Shown piece by piece: positions 18,196-26,085 of a stretch of DNA of 47,339 nucleotides. The notes under the pieces were generated by a model, which saw only the letters and a list, made by a program, of their open reading frames with translations, did not search any database and had not been told where the DNA came from. The stretch lies in contig NZ_BOVJ01000124.1 of the NCBI RefSeq assembly GCF_018403665.1, positions 1-47,339 of the forward strand, given 5' to 3'. A program made the translations under genes and the position numbers. Origin of the DNA: Paenibacillus cisolokensis. GTDB taxonomy: Bacteria > Bacillota > Bacilli > Paenibacillales > Paenibacillaceae. The number at the start of each line of letters is the position of its first letter. Positions within the stretch are counted from its first letter, which is position 1.

Positions 18196-18960
18196 ATGGA
18201 GTATAAACAATGGTACATGGAATACAAAATACATAAAAACCGTCCGGGATTGCTTGGGGACATCGCCTCGCTGCTCGGCATGCTCGAAGTGAATATTTTG
18301 ACGATCAACGGCGTTGAGGACCGCACGCGCGGCATGCTGCTGCAAACCGACGACGAAATGAAAATCGAGCTGCTTGGCAAACTGCTGCAAAAAGTGGATA
18401 ATATAACACTGAACAAATTGCGGCCTCCGACGCTGGTCGATCGGTTGGCCGTTCGTCACGGCCGATATATCGAGCGGGATTCGGATGACCGCAAGACGTT
18501 TCGCTTCACCCGGGACGAGCTTGGCCTGCTGGTCGATTTCTTGGGCGAGCTGTTCAAGCGTGACGGCCATCAGGTAATCGGTCTCAGGGGAATGCCGCGC
18601 GTCGGCAAGACCGAATCGATTATTGCCGGCAGCGTATGCTCCAACAAGCGATGGACGTTCGTTTCTTCCACCTTGTTGCGGCAAACGGTCCGCAGCCAGC
18701 TGTCGGGCGACGAAATGAACCCGAACAACATTTTTATTATTGACGGCATCGTCAGCACGATGCGTGCGAATGAGCGGCATTATGCGCTGCTTCAAGAAAT
18801 AATGGCTATGCCCGCGACCAAAGTTATCGAACATCCGGATATTTTCGTCAAGGAATCGCATTATGATTACAGCCATTTTACAACGATTATCGAACTTCGC
18901 AATACGCCCGAAGAAGAGATCAGTTACGATTCGATCACTTCGGGATTGAACGATTTTTAA
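18196..18960 (+). CDS. ymfK: YmfK (DUF3388): ACT-like domain plus P-loop-like segment
   Basis: A 254-residue protein. Residues about 6-75 look like an ACT-type ligand domain (NRPGLLGDIASLLGMLEVNILTI). The rest contains a Walker A match, GMPRVGKT, at residues 132-139, and a hydrophobic strand ending in Asp, NIFIIDGI, at about residue 180 that could be Walker B. The protein aligns with the DUF3388 family, annotated only as YmfK in B. subtilis. ATP or GTP binding is my inference from the motifs. The ribosome site is weak. It lies immediately before the RodZ-like ymfM. Confidence 0.85.
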   Translation: MEYKQWYMEYKIHKNRPGLLGDIASLLGMLEVNILTINGVEDRTRGMLLQTDDEMKIELLGKLLQKVDNITLNKLRPPTLVDRLAVRHGRYIERDSDDRKTFRFTRDELGLLVDFLGELFKRDGHQVIGLRGMPRVGKTESIIAGSVCSNKRWTFVSSTLLRQTVRSQLSGDEMNPNNIFIIDGIVSTMRANERHYALLQEIMAMPATKVIEHPDIFVKESHYDYSHFTTIIELRNTPEEEISYDSITSGLNDF

Positions 18961-19005
18961 CGGTATATCGCCATTCACGATGAATGACCGGAGGAGGTGC
19001 GCACC

Positions 19006-19866
19006 GTGTCCGAACTGGGAGCCGAATTGCGCCGAGCCCGTCTGGAACGCGGCTTGACGCTCGACGACGTGCAGGACAGCACAAAAATCAGAAAACGTTA
19101 CCTGGAAGCGATCGAAGAAGGCAATTACAACGTCCTTCCCGGTAATTTCTATGTAAGAGCCTTCGTGAAAAATTATTGCGAGGCCGTCGGTTTGGACGCC
19201 GATCAAATTTTGTCCCAATACGGAAAGGAAATTCCTTCGGCATCGCTGGAGACGGAAACCGAGCCGTCGATCGCCGCAAGACCGCCGCGCCGTTCGCAGC
19301 CGTCGCAGCGTTCGGAACGTTTCGGCAAAGTCGGATTTTCCGTTCTGATGTGGTCCTTTCTTATTTTAATTTTAATTCTGGTATATGTGTTCGCAATTCG
19401 CAAAGACAGCCCGCCGCCGAAAACGGCGGACAACAATACGTCGATCACCGACGAGGTGAGGCCGCCGTCCGACAACGGTACGGACCAGACGGCCGGCGAA
19501 GGCCGGGGCACGGGAACGGACACGCAAGGAACCGGCGAAACGGCCGAACCGGAAACCGAACCGGAGAAGCCGGCGACCACGGTGACGTTCAGAGAGAAGG
19601 AAGGCAACATCGACCATTACGATGTCGCGCCGGCTGGCGACCACAAGCTGGAAATCGTGGTGACGAACGGCCAAAGCTGGATAGAAGTCCGGGAAGAGCG
19701 CAAAGGCGGAAAGGCGCGCATTTCGAAAACGGTTGACCCGGACAATACGCTCACCTACGATTTGGATAAGCCGCTGTACGTAAACGTGGGACGGGCCGAC
19801 AATGTGGAAATCAAAATCGATGATATCGTCGTCGATGACGGCAACCGGCCGAATTCGAAAAAATAA
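19006..19866 (+). CDS. ymfM: RodZ-like cell-shape protein YmfM
   Basis: A 286-residue single-pass membrane protein. The N-terminal 70 residues form a Cro/C1-type helix-turn-helix (LGAELRRARLERGLTLDDVQ, then TKIRKRYLEAIEEGNY), the MreB-binding domain of RodZ. One membrane helix lies near residues 107-128 (VLMWSFLILILILVYVFAI), followed by a Thr/Glu/Gly-rich linker and a C-terminal beta domain (DUF4115) that ends in poly-Lys. The protein is thought to couple MreB filaments to wall synthesis. The start is GTG 19006 with GGAGGAGGT upstream; an earlier GTG at 18997 overlaps that ribosome site. Confidence 0.92.
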   Translation: MSELGAELRRARLERGLTLDDVQDSTKIRKRYLEAIEEGNYNVLPGNFYVRAFVKNYCEAVGLDADQILSQYGKEIPSASLETETEPSIAARPPRRSQPSQRSERFGKVGFSVLMWSFLILILILVYVFAIRKDSPPPKTADNNTSITDEVRPPSDNGTDQTAGEGRGTGTDTQGTGETAEPETEPEKPATTVTFREKEGNIDHYDVAPAGDHKLEIVVTNGQSWIEVREERKGGKARISKTVDPDNTLTYDLDKPLYVNVGRADNVEIKIDDIVVDDGNRPNSKK

Positions 19867-19995
19867 TATTCCATCCGATCGTCGAAGACGGCTCCGCTGC
19901 GAATGAGACCGGCCAATCCGGTACGGGCGGAGAGGGCCGATAAGCGGCGTTCGGCTGATCGTGACGGAGCGGTAAAGAGGAGAGGAAACCGATTC

Positions 19996-20487
19996 ATGGC
20001 ATCGGAAAATTCGTTCGACATTGTGTCCAAAGTGGATATGCAGGAATTGGAAAACGCGATTCGGCAGACGGAGCGTGAAATCGAGACGCGCTTCGACTTC
20101 AAGGGGAGCAAGAGCTCCATTACGATGGAAAAGGAAGAGCTGGTCGTCGTATCGGACGACGATTACAAGCTGCGGAGCGTACTCGATATATTGCTGTCCA
20201 AGATGGCCAAACGCGGCGTGCCGGTGAAAAATCTCGATTACGGCAAAATCGAGCCGGCGGCGGGCGGCACGGTCCGGCAGCGCATCAGGCTCCGTCAAGG
20301 AATCGAACAGGATGTCGCCAAGAAGATCAATACGCTCATTCGAGACTCGAAGCTGAAAGTGAAAAGCCAGATCCAGGGCGATCAGATTCGCGTTAGCGGC
20401 AAGAGCCGCGACGATCTGCAGGCCGTCATGCGGCTGCTTAAAGAGGCGGATCTGCCGCTGGAGCTGCAATTTACGAACTACCGTTAA
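19996..20487 (+). CDS. yajQ: YajQ-family nucleotide-binding protein
   Basis: A 163-residue cytoplasmic protein of the YajQ (UPF0234) family, two ferredoxin-like domains that bind nucleotides; some homologues bind cyclic di-GMP, which cannot be assumed here. Characteristic stretches are [17 protein letters not shown] at the N-terminus, [11 protein letters not shown], and [13 protein letters not shown] at the end. ATG 19996 follows AGAGGAGAGG. In B. subtilis the homologue (yitK) lies elsewhere, so its insertion between ymfM and rimO is a lineage feature. A terminator follows at 20498. Confidence 0.93.
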   Translation: MASENSFDIVSKVDMQELENAIRQTEREIETRFDFKGSKSSITMEKEELVVVSDDDYKLRSVLDILLSKMAKRGVPVKNLDYGKIEPAAGGTVRQRIRLRQGIEQDVAKKINTLIRDSKLKVKSQIQGDQIRVSGKSRDDLQAVMRLLKEADLPLELQFTNYR

Positions 20488-20497
20488 TTCGGAAAGC

Positions 20498-20546
20498 GTC
20501 CCGCCGTTCCGCTGCCGGAACGAATAGCGGGACTATTTGCGTTTTT
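20498..20546 (+). terminator. Rho-independent terminator after yajQ
   Basis: GTCCCGC (20498-20504) pairs with GCGGGAC (20526-20532), with an inner GTTCCG/CGGAAC helix, followed by TATTTGCGTTTTT. Confidence 0.75.
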
Positions 20547-20573
20547 GACACGCTTATAGGCATATATTATACT
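20545..20573 (+). promoter_or_regulatory. Strong sigma-A promoter for rimO-pgsA-cinA
   Basis: A perfect TTGACA (20545-20550) and TATACT (20568-20573), 17 bases apart, 43 bases ahead of the rimO start. It is the best match to the vegetative consensus in the window. Confidence 0.85.
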
Positions 20574-20615
20574 TGATCATACAGTTTTTCGGTTGAGATC
20601 TGGGGGATTGCGAAA

Positions 20616-21944
20616 GTGACGGAACGTGTAAAAATTGTAACGCTTGGATGCGAGAAAAATCTGGTGGATTCCGAGATTATGTCCGGTCTTATTCATGAGC
20701 GCGGCTATCGGCTCGTGGAGGAGGCGGAGGATGCCACAGTCATTATTGTCAATACATGCGGTTTCATCGACGCGGCCAAGGAAGAATCGGTCAACACCAT
20801 TCTCGATCTGGCGGAACTGAAGGAAACGGCCAATTTGAAGGCGCTTATCGTATCCGGCTGCCTCACGCAACGGTACAAGGAGCAGCTGATGACGGAGATG
20901 CCGGAAATCGACGGCATCGTCGGCACCGGCGATTTTCATCATATTAATACTATTGTCGACGAAGCGCTGCGCGGCAAGAAGCCGGTGCGCGTCGGGCATC
21001 CGGCTTTCGATTACGACCGGAAGCTGCCCCGCAAGGTGACGACGCCCCGGTACACGGCATACGTCAAAATCGCCGAAGGCTGCGACAATGCTTGCACTTT
21101 CTGCAGCATTCCGCTCATGAGAGGCAAATTCCGCAGCCGGTCGATCGAGTCGATTGTCGAAGAAGTGCGGGGTCTGGCCGCCCAGGGCGTCAAGGAAGTC
21201 AGCCTGATCGCGCAGGATTCGACCAATTACGGAACCGACCTGTACAACCGGTTTATGCTGCCGGAGCTGCTGAACCGGGTGAGCGAGGTGGAAGGCATTG
21301 CCTGGATCAGGCTTCATTACGCCTACCCCGGATTTTTTACGGATGAGCTGATCGAAACGATCGCCTCGAACCCGAAGGTGTGCAATTATATCGATATGCC
21401 GCTTCAGCACAGCGAGGATCTTATATTGAAGCGGATGAGACGGCCCGGCCGGCAGCGCGACGTCCGCGAGCTGATCAGCAAAATCCGCGCCCGCATTCCC
21501 GACGTCGCCCTGCGTACGAGCATCATCGTCGGCTTCCCCGGCGAAACCGACGAGCAGTTCCAGCGGCTGTGCGATTTCGTGCGCGAAATCAAGTTCGACC
21601 GGCTGGGCGTCTTTACTTATTCCGCCGAAGAAGATACGCCCGCGGTACGACTGCCCGATCACGTGCCGGACGAAGTCAAACAATGGCGGGCCAACACCTT
21701 GATGGAGATCCAGCGCGAAGTGTCGCGCGAAAACAGCAGCAAATATATCGGAAAAACGATCGATGTGCTCGTGGAGCGCTATGACGGCAGAAGCGACGTC
21801 TATGTCGGCCGCTCTCCGTACGATGCGCCGGAAATCGACGGCGAAGTGTTCATCACGGGCTGTACGGCGGGCATCGGCGAAATTCAGAAAGTGCGCATTA
21901 CCCACGCCTACGAGTTCGATTTGTCCGGGGAGGGAATCGCTTGA
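20616..21944 (+). CDS. rimO: Ribosomal protein S12 methylthiotransferase RimO
   Basis: A 442-residue radical-SAM methylthiotransferase that modifies the conserved Asp of ribosomal protein S12. The N-terminal UPF0004 domain holds the cysteines of GCEKN, NTCGF and SGCLTQ that bind the auxiliary cluster. The radical-SAM CxxxCxxC is in GCDNACTFCSIP, followed by MRGKFRSR. The C-terminal TRAM domain ends in EFDLSGEG. It differs from the tRNA enzyme miaB in this window by lacking the long N-terminal extension and by the RimO-type 'SIPLMRGKFRSR'. The start is GTG 20616. The stop overlaps the TTG of pgsA. Confidence 0.95.
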   Translation: MTERVKIVTLGCEKNLVDSEIMSGLIHERGYRLVEEAEDATVIIVNTCGFIDAAKEESVNTILDLAELKETANLKALIVSGCLTQRYKEQLMTEMPEIDGIVGTGDFHHINTIVDEALRGKKPVRVGHPAFDYDRKLPRKVTTPRYTAYVKIAEGCDNACTFCSIPLMRGKFRSRSIESIVEEVRGLAAQGVKEVSLIAQDSTNYGTDLYNRFMLPELLNRVSEVEGIAWIRLHYAYPGFFTDELIETIASNPKVCNYIDMPLQHSEDLILKRMRRPGRQRDVRELISKIRARIPDVALRTSIIVGFPGETDEQFQRLCDFVREIKFDRLGVFTYSAEEDTPAVRLPDHVPDEVKQWRANTLMEIQREVSRENSSKYIGKTIDVLVERYDGRSDVYVGRSPYDAPEIDGEVFITGCTAGIGEIQKVRITHAYEFDLSGEGIA

Positions 21945-22519
21945 ATCTGGCCAACAAGATTACGCTGGCGAGAATATTTCTGGTGCCGATTATTATGTTT
22001 TTCCTTCTCGTCAATCTGAATCTCGGCTCGTTGAAATTCGAGGATTATTCCATCACGGTCAATCAGATCGTAGCGGCGCTCATTTTTATTATCGCGGCAA
22101 GTACGGATGGGCTGGACGGATATATCGCCAGGAAGAACAAAATCATTACCAATCTCGGCAAGCTGCTCGATCCGCTTGCGGATAAGCTGCTCGTCGCGGC
22201 CGTACTCATTTCGCTCGTCGAGATGGACAAGCTGGACGCATGGATCGCGATCATCATTATAAGCCGCGAGTTCGCGGTAACGGGTCTGCGCCAAATCGCG
22301 CTGCTCGAAGGCACCGTTCTGGCTGCGAGCAAGTGGGGAAAGTGGAAGACGGGCGTGCAGATCACGATGATTATCGCGCTGCTGCTGAACAATTTCCCTT
22401 TTGCCTTCCTCGATTTTCGTTTTGATCTTATCGCCAGCTGGGCGGCGGCGCTTATTACCGTTTACTCCGGCTTCGACTATTTCGTAAAAAACAAAAACCT
22501 GATTTCCCTTTCCAAATGA
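21941..22519 (+). CDS. pgsA: CDP-diacylglycerol-glycerol-3-phosphate phosphatidyltransferase
   Basis: Makes phosphatidylglycerol phosphate, the committed step to anionic phospholipids, at the cytoplasmic membrane; 192 residues with several hydrophobic segments. The CDP-alcohol phosphotransferase signature DG(x2)AR(x8)G(x3)D(x3)D is present in full in DGLDGYIAR...GKLLDPLAD. The TTG start at 21941 overlaps the rimO stop codon (TTGA), with GGGGAGGG ahead, so it is translationally coupled. The order rimO-pgsA-cinA-recA is common in Bacilli. Confidence 0.95.
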   Translation: MNLANKITLARIFLVPIIMFFLLVNLNLGSLKFEDYSITVNQIVAALIFIIAASTDGLDGYIARKNKIITNLGKLLDPLADKLLVAAVLISLVEMDKLDAWIAIIIISREFAVTGLRQIALLEGTVLAASKWGKWKTGVQITMIIALLLNNFPFAFLDFRFDLIASWAAALITVYSGFDYFVKNKNLISLSK

Positions 22520-22562
22520 ACCGGTTGGACCGATGACAACGCCAAGGCAGAGGAGAGATGGA

Positions 22563-23822
22563 ATGAAAGCCGAGATCATTGCTGTCGGCACGGAGCTGCT
22601 GCTCGGCCAGATCGTAAACACGAATGCGCAATATTTGTCCCGCGGGCTCGCGAACCTCGGCATCGACGTTTATTTTCAGACTGTAGTCGGCGATAATGCC
22701 GGACGGCTTCGCGAAGCGATCGTAAACGCCCGCAAGCGCGCCGATCTGGTGCTGATGACAGGCGGTCTGGGACCGACCCAGGACGATTTGACGAAGGATG
22801 TGCTGGCCGATTATTTGGGACGGCGCCTTGTGGTGCACGAACCTTCCATGGCCAAGATCGAAGCGTTGTTTGCGAGCCGGGGCGCCCATATGGTCGAGAG
22901 CAACCGCAGGCAGGCGCTGATGATCGAGGGCGCAGAGCCGCTCGGCAATGAAGCCGGTCTCGCGGTCGGCGTCGCGCTTGAGGCGGACGGGACGCGCTAT
23001 ATGCTGCTGCCGGGACCGCCGCGGGAGATGAAGCCGATGTTCGACGGACCGGGAACAGAATGGCTCCGTTCCCAAATGGGGGCGATAGCTCCGCTTCACT
23101 CCCGGGTACTGATGTTTGCGGGCATCGGCGAATCGAATCTGGAGGCGGCGCTGATCGACCTGATCGACGGGCAGACGGATCCGACCGTCGCCACCTATGC
23201 GAAGGAAGGCGAGGTGGCGGTCCGCATCTCGACGAAAGCGCAGACCGACGCGGAAGCGCTCGGCAAGCTCGACCGGATGACGGAAGCGATCAAGTCGCGC
23301 GTCGGGGACCATCTGTATGCGACGGAAGAACGGCCGCTGGAGGCGGCGGTCATCGAGCTGCTGCGCAGCTCGGGGCGGCGGGTCTCGTCGGCCGAAAGCT
23401 TGAGCGGCGGCCTGCTGGCCGAGCTGCTGACGAGCGTGCCGGGAAGCAGCGGCGCGTTCGCCGGCGGGGTCGTTTCTTATACGAACGCGACGAAGCACGC
23501 GCTGCTCGGCATTCCGCTGGCGCAGCTCGAAGGTCCCGGGGCGCCGGGCGCGATAAGCGAGTCGACAGCGGCCATGATGGCGGAACGGGTGCGGGAGCGG
23601 ACGGACAGCGATTTCGGCATTTCGCTGACCGGCGTCGCCGGTCCGGAGGAAGCGGAAGGCAAGCCTGTCGGGCTCGTCTACTTCGCGATCGCCCGGCGCG
23701 GCGGCGAAACGGTCGTCCATACGGCACATATGAGCGGAAACCGCGACATGATCCGGCTGCGCGTCGTCAAGGCGGCGCTATACCGGCTATGGCAGGCGAT
23801 CAAGGCGGACGCGGGCGATTAA
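22563..23822 (+). CDS. cinA: CinA: competence/damage-inducible protein, NMN amidohydrolase domain
   Basis: A 419-residue two-domain protein. The N-terminal MoCF-like domain begins AEIIAVGTELLLGQI and holds the TGGLGPTQDDLTKD motif, a nucleotide or ADP-ribose pyrophosphatase site. The C-terminal CinA domain (SSAESLSGGLLAELLT, GVVSYTNATKHALLG, GISLTGVAGP) deamidates nicotinamide mononucleotide in characterised members. ATG 22563 follows AGAGGAGAG; the frame is open further upstream without a ribosome site. It lies upstream of recA, as in streptococci and B. subtilis. Confidence 0.95.
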   Translation: MKAEIIAVGTELLLGQIVNTNAQYLSRGLANLGIDVYFQTVVGDNAGRLREAIVNARKRADLVLMTGGLGPTQDDLTKDVLADYLGRRLVVHEPSMAKIEALFASRGAHMVESNRRQALMIEGAEPLGNEAGLAVGVALEADGTRYMLLPGPPREMKPMFDGPGTEWLRSQMGAIAPLHSRVLMFAGIGESNLEAALIDLIDGQTDPTVATYAKEGEVAVRISTKAQTDAEALGKLDRMTEAIKSRVGDHLYATEERPLEAAVIELLRSSGRRVSSAESLSGGLLAELLTSVPGSSGAFAGGVVSYTNATKHALLGIPLAQLEGPGAPGAISESTAAMMAERVRERTDSDFGISLTGVAGPEEAEGKPVGLVYFAIARRGGETVVHTAHMSGNRDMIRLRVVKAALYRLWQAIKADAGD

Positions 23823-23868
23823 ACCCGAACGGCGTTGAAGATTGCCACATTTCCGTCACATCTGAGCC

Positions 23869-23897
23869 TTGTCTTTGCGGCATATTGCGTCTATAAT
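23869..23897 (+). promoter_or_regulatory. Sigma-A promoter upstream of the recA terminator
   Basis: TTGTCT (23869-23874) and a perfect TATAAT (23892-23897), 17 bases apart. RNA started here meets the hairpin at 23915-23954 within about 50 bases, so it would make a very short RNA or be attenuated before recA. Confidence 0.6.
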
Positions 23898-23914
23898 TGT
23901 CCTTAGTTGACGGA

Positions 23915-23956
23915 AGAACCGTGGCAGATGTATCATTTGCTGCGGTTCTTTTTTGT
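23915..23956 (+). terminator. Terminator between cinA and recA
   Basis: AGAACCG...GCAG pairs with CTGCGGTTCT around a loop of about 10 bases, with a small bulge, followed by TTTTTT. It can end cinA transcription and also RNA from the promoter at 23869. Confidence 0.75.
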
Positions 23957-23982
23957 CGTCCGCCGTCGCTTCCGCAAAAAAC

Positions 23983-23996
23983 CGAATGTATGTTCG
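23983..23996 (+). promoter_or_regulatory. LexA (SOS) box of recA
   Basis: CGAATGTATGTTCG matches the Gram-positive SOS box CGAACRNRYGTTCG in all but one position (T for C at position 5). It lies 10 bases upstream of the -35 element of the proximal recA promoter, consistent with LexA repression and damage induction. Confidence 0.9.
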
Positions 23997-24005
23997 AAAA
24001 AATGC

Positions 24006-24034
24006 TTGGCAACCGTGGTAAAAAAGAGTATCAT
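24006..24034 (+). promoter_or_regulatory. Proximal sigma-A promoter of recA
   Basis: TTGGCA (24006-24011) and TATCAT (24029-24034), 17 bases apart, 32 bases before the recA TTG start and just after the SOS box. Confidence 0.75.
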
Positions 24035-24065
24035 AACATTATAAACAGTGAAGGATGTGAGTTGG

Positions 24066-25124
24066 TTGTCAGATCGTCGTGCTGCGTTGGAAATGGCGCT
24101 TCGTCAGATCGAGAAGCAATTCGGTAAAGGCTCCATCATGAAGTTGGGGGAAAGTGCGCAACTGCAAGTGGAAACCGTATCCAGCGGTTCCCTTGCTTTA
24201 GATATCGCCCTCGGAATCGGAGGATACCCGAGAGGCCGGATTATTGAAGTATACGGACCGGAATCGTCCGGCAAGACGACAGTGGCGCTGCACGCCATTG
24301 CAGAAGTGCAGCGGATCGGCGGACAAGCCGCCTTCATCGATGCGGAGCATGCGCTCGACCCGCTTTACGCCAGCAAGCTCGGCGTCAATATCGACGAACT
24401 GCTGCTTTCCCAGCCGGATACCGGGGAGCAGGCGCTTGAAATTGCTGAAGCGCTTGTCCGCAGCGGCGCGGTCGATATCATTATCATCGACTCTGTGGCG
24501 GCGCTCGTGCCGAAAGCGGAGATCGAAGGAGAGATGGGCGATTCGCATGTCGGGCTGCAGGCGCGACTGATGTCGCAGGCGTTGCGGAAGCTGTCCGGCG
24601 CGATCAGCAAGTCCAAGACGATTGCGATCTTCATCAATCAGCTTCGCGAGAAGGTCGGCGTCATGTTCGGCAATCCGGAGACGACGCCCGGCGGACGCGC
24701 GCTGAAGTTTTATTCCAGCGTCCGGCTTGACGTGCGCCGCGTGGAATCGATCAAGCAGGGCAACGACGTCGTCGGCAACCGGACCCGCATTAAAGTCGTG
24801 AAGAACAAGGTAGCGCCGCCTTTCAGACAAGCCGATATCGACATTATGTACGGCGAAGGCATCTCGAAGGAAGGCAGCATTATCGACATGGGCACGGAAA
24901 TGGACATCGTGCAGAAGAGCGGCGCCTGGTTCTCGTTCAACGGCGAACGGCTCGGACAAGGCCGCGAGAACGCCAAGCAGTTTTTGAAGGATCATCCGGA
25001 CATTGCCGCGACGATCGAGAACCAGATTCGCGAGGCGCATAAGCTGAACGCTGTCGTCACGGACCCGCTGCCTCAGCATCCGACGAAGGAAGAGGAAGAG
25101 GCGTTCGAGCTCGATTTTGAATAA
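24066..25124 (+). CDS. recA: Recombinase RecA
   Basis: The strand-exchange protein and LexA co-protease, 352 residues. Walker A is GPESSGKTT near residue 65; EHALDP with the catalytic Glu, [15 protein letters not shown] (Walker B), loop L1 around [12 protein letters not shown] and loop L2 around [20 protein letters not shown] can all be read. The C-terminus is acidic ([11 protein letters not shown]). The start is TTG 24066, with AGGATGTGA 5 bases upstream; homologues begin '[22 protein letters not shown]'. It has its own SOS box and promoter. Confidence 0.98.
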   Translation: MSDRRAALEMALRQIEKQFGKGSIMKLGESAQLQVETVSSGSLALDIALGIGGYPRGRIIEVYGPESSGKTTVALHAIAEVQRIGGQAAFIDAEHALDPLYASKLGVNIDELLLSQPDTGEQALEIAEALVRSGAVDIIIIDSVAALVPKAEIEGEMGDSHVGLQARLMSQALRKLSGAISKSKTIAIFINQLREKVGVMFGNPETTPGGRALKFYSSVRLDVRRVESIKQGNDVVGNRTRIKVVKNKVAPPFRQADIDIMYGEGISKEGSIIDMGTEMDIVQKSGAWFSFNGERLGQGRENAKQFLKDHPDIAATIENQIREAHKLNAVVTDPLPQHPTKEEEEAFELDFE

Positions 25125-25159
25125 CGGGCGAATCGAATCTATACGTCTATTCGGAACGG

Positions 25160-25184
25160 GAGCACCTCTGGCGGGTGCTCTTTC
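25160..25184 (+). terminator. Hairpin after recA
   Basis: GAGCACC (25160-25166) pairs with GGTGCTC (25174-25180) followed by TTTCG. The short T-tract suggests partial termination, allowing some read-through into recX. Confidence 0.55.
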
Positions 25185-25217
25185 GAATTTGCAGCGGCAG
25201 TCGAAGGGGGACGTGAA

Positions 25218-25906
25218 ATGAAGGAACGGCCCGGCGGACACGAGCGGCCCGCCGTCATTACCGCGGTCAAGCAGGACCGCAAAGAGCGTCGCCGCTACCA
25301 TATTTATATCGACGGCGCCGACGAGGCGGCATTGTCGGTCCATGAAGACATTATGGTCCGCTACCGTCTGTTGAAAGGCCAGACGGTCGATCCCGCCGTC
25401 CTGGACGAAATTCGCGGCGAAGACGACAAATACCGCTGCTACATGGCCGCTCTCGTCTATTTAGGCGTCAAACCCCGCACGCGCAAAGAAGTCGAGCGCT
25501 ATTTGCTGCGCAAAGGGATGGAAGCCGGAGCGGTCGCGCTGACGCTCGACAGGCTCGAACGGGAACGGCTGGTGGACGACCGCGACTATGCCGGCCTGTT
25601 CGCCGGCCAGCGGCTGCGGAGCGCGGGCAAAGGACGGCGCCTGATTGTGCAGGAATTGCGGCAGCGGGGCGTGAAGGGCGAGACGGCGGCGGAAGCGGCG
25701 GATGCGCTCGATCCGGCCGAAGAACTGGAAGTCGCTCTTGCGCTGGCAGTCAAAAATGGCGGACGCTGCGCGGCGAGCAGAGCGAGCGGCGCCGCAAGCT
25801 CGCCCAATTTTTGCTGCGCCGCGGATTTCCGGGCGATATCGTGCGCGAAGCGCTGCGCCGGACTGCCGAAGATGGGGACGACGACTTGCCATGGCTTGAC
25901 AATTGA
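25218..25906 (+). CDS. recX: Regulatory protein RecX (one-base frameshift)
   Basis: A modulator of RecA filaments, about 229 residues after repair and rich in Arg and Ala. The three-helix RecX repeats are seen as YMAALVYLGVKPRTRKEVERYLLRKG, then LERERLVDDRDYA and ELRQRGVKGE. The frame breaks at AAAAA 25752-25756: a sixth A gives 'AVKKWRTLRGEQSERRRKLAQFLLRRGF', the expected last repeat, ending at TGA 25904-25906. ATG 25218 follows AAGGGGGACG. It lies directly after recA, the usual partner arrangement. Confidence 0.9.
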
Positions 25907-25942
25907 TTTTCGCAAAAGCTAAAATGAATGTGTATTCCTGCC

Positions 25943-25979
25943 TTTTGAATCGATTTCACTTCCACAAATTGATTCGAAA
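25943..25979 (+). repeat. 14-bp inverted repeat upstream of rny
   Basis: TTTTGAATCGATTT (25943-25956) pairs with AAATTGATTCGAAA (25966-25979) over all 14 positions if two G-T wobbles are allowed, with a nine-base loop. No T-tract follows, so it is not a classic terminator; it could be an operator or an RNA structure in the rny leader. Confidence 0.6.
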
Positions 25980-26085
25980 CGATGAATGTAAGTTATGCAA
26001 ATGTAAAACGGTATGGAACCCGGCTTAAAACCCCATATCATCCCAAGCGTTTGCCTTGGTGAATGGCAACGAGGAGGTGAACAAG

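Noticed and set aside
20577-21905. Minus-strand open frame opposite rimO (442 codons)
   Set aside because: Mirrors rimO almost exactly; no coding signal of its own.
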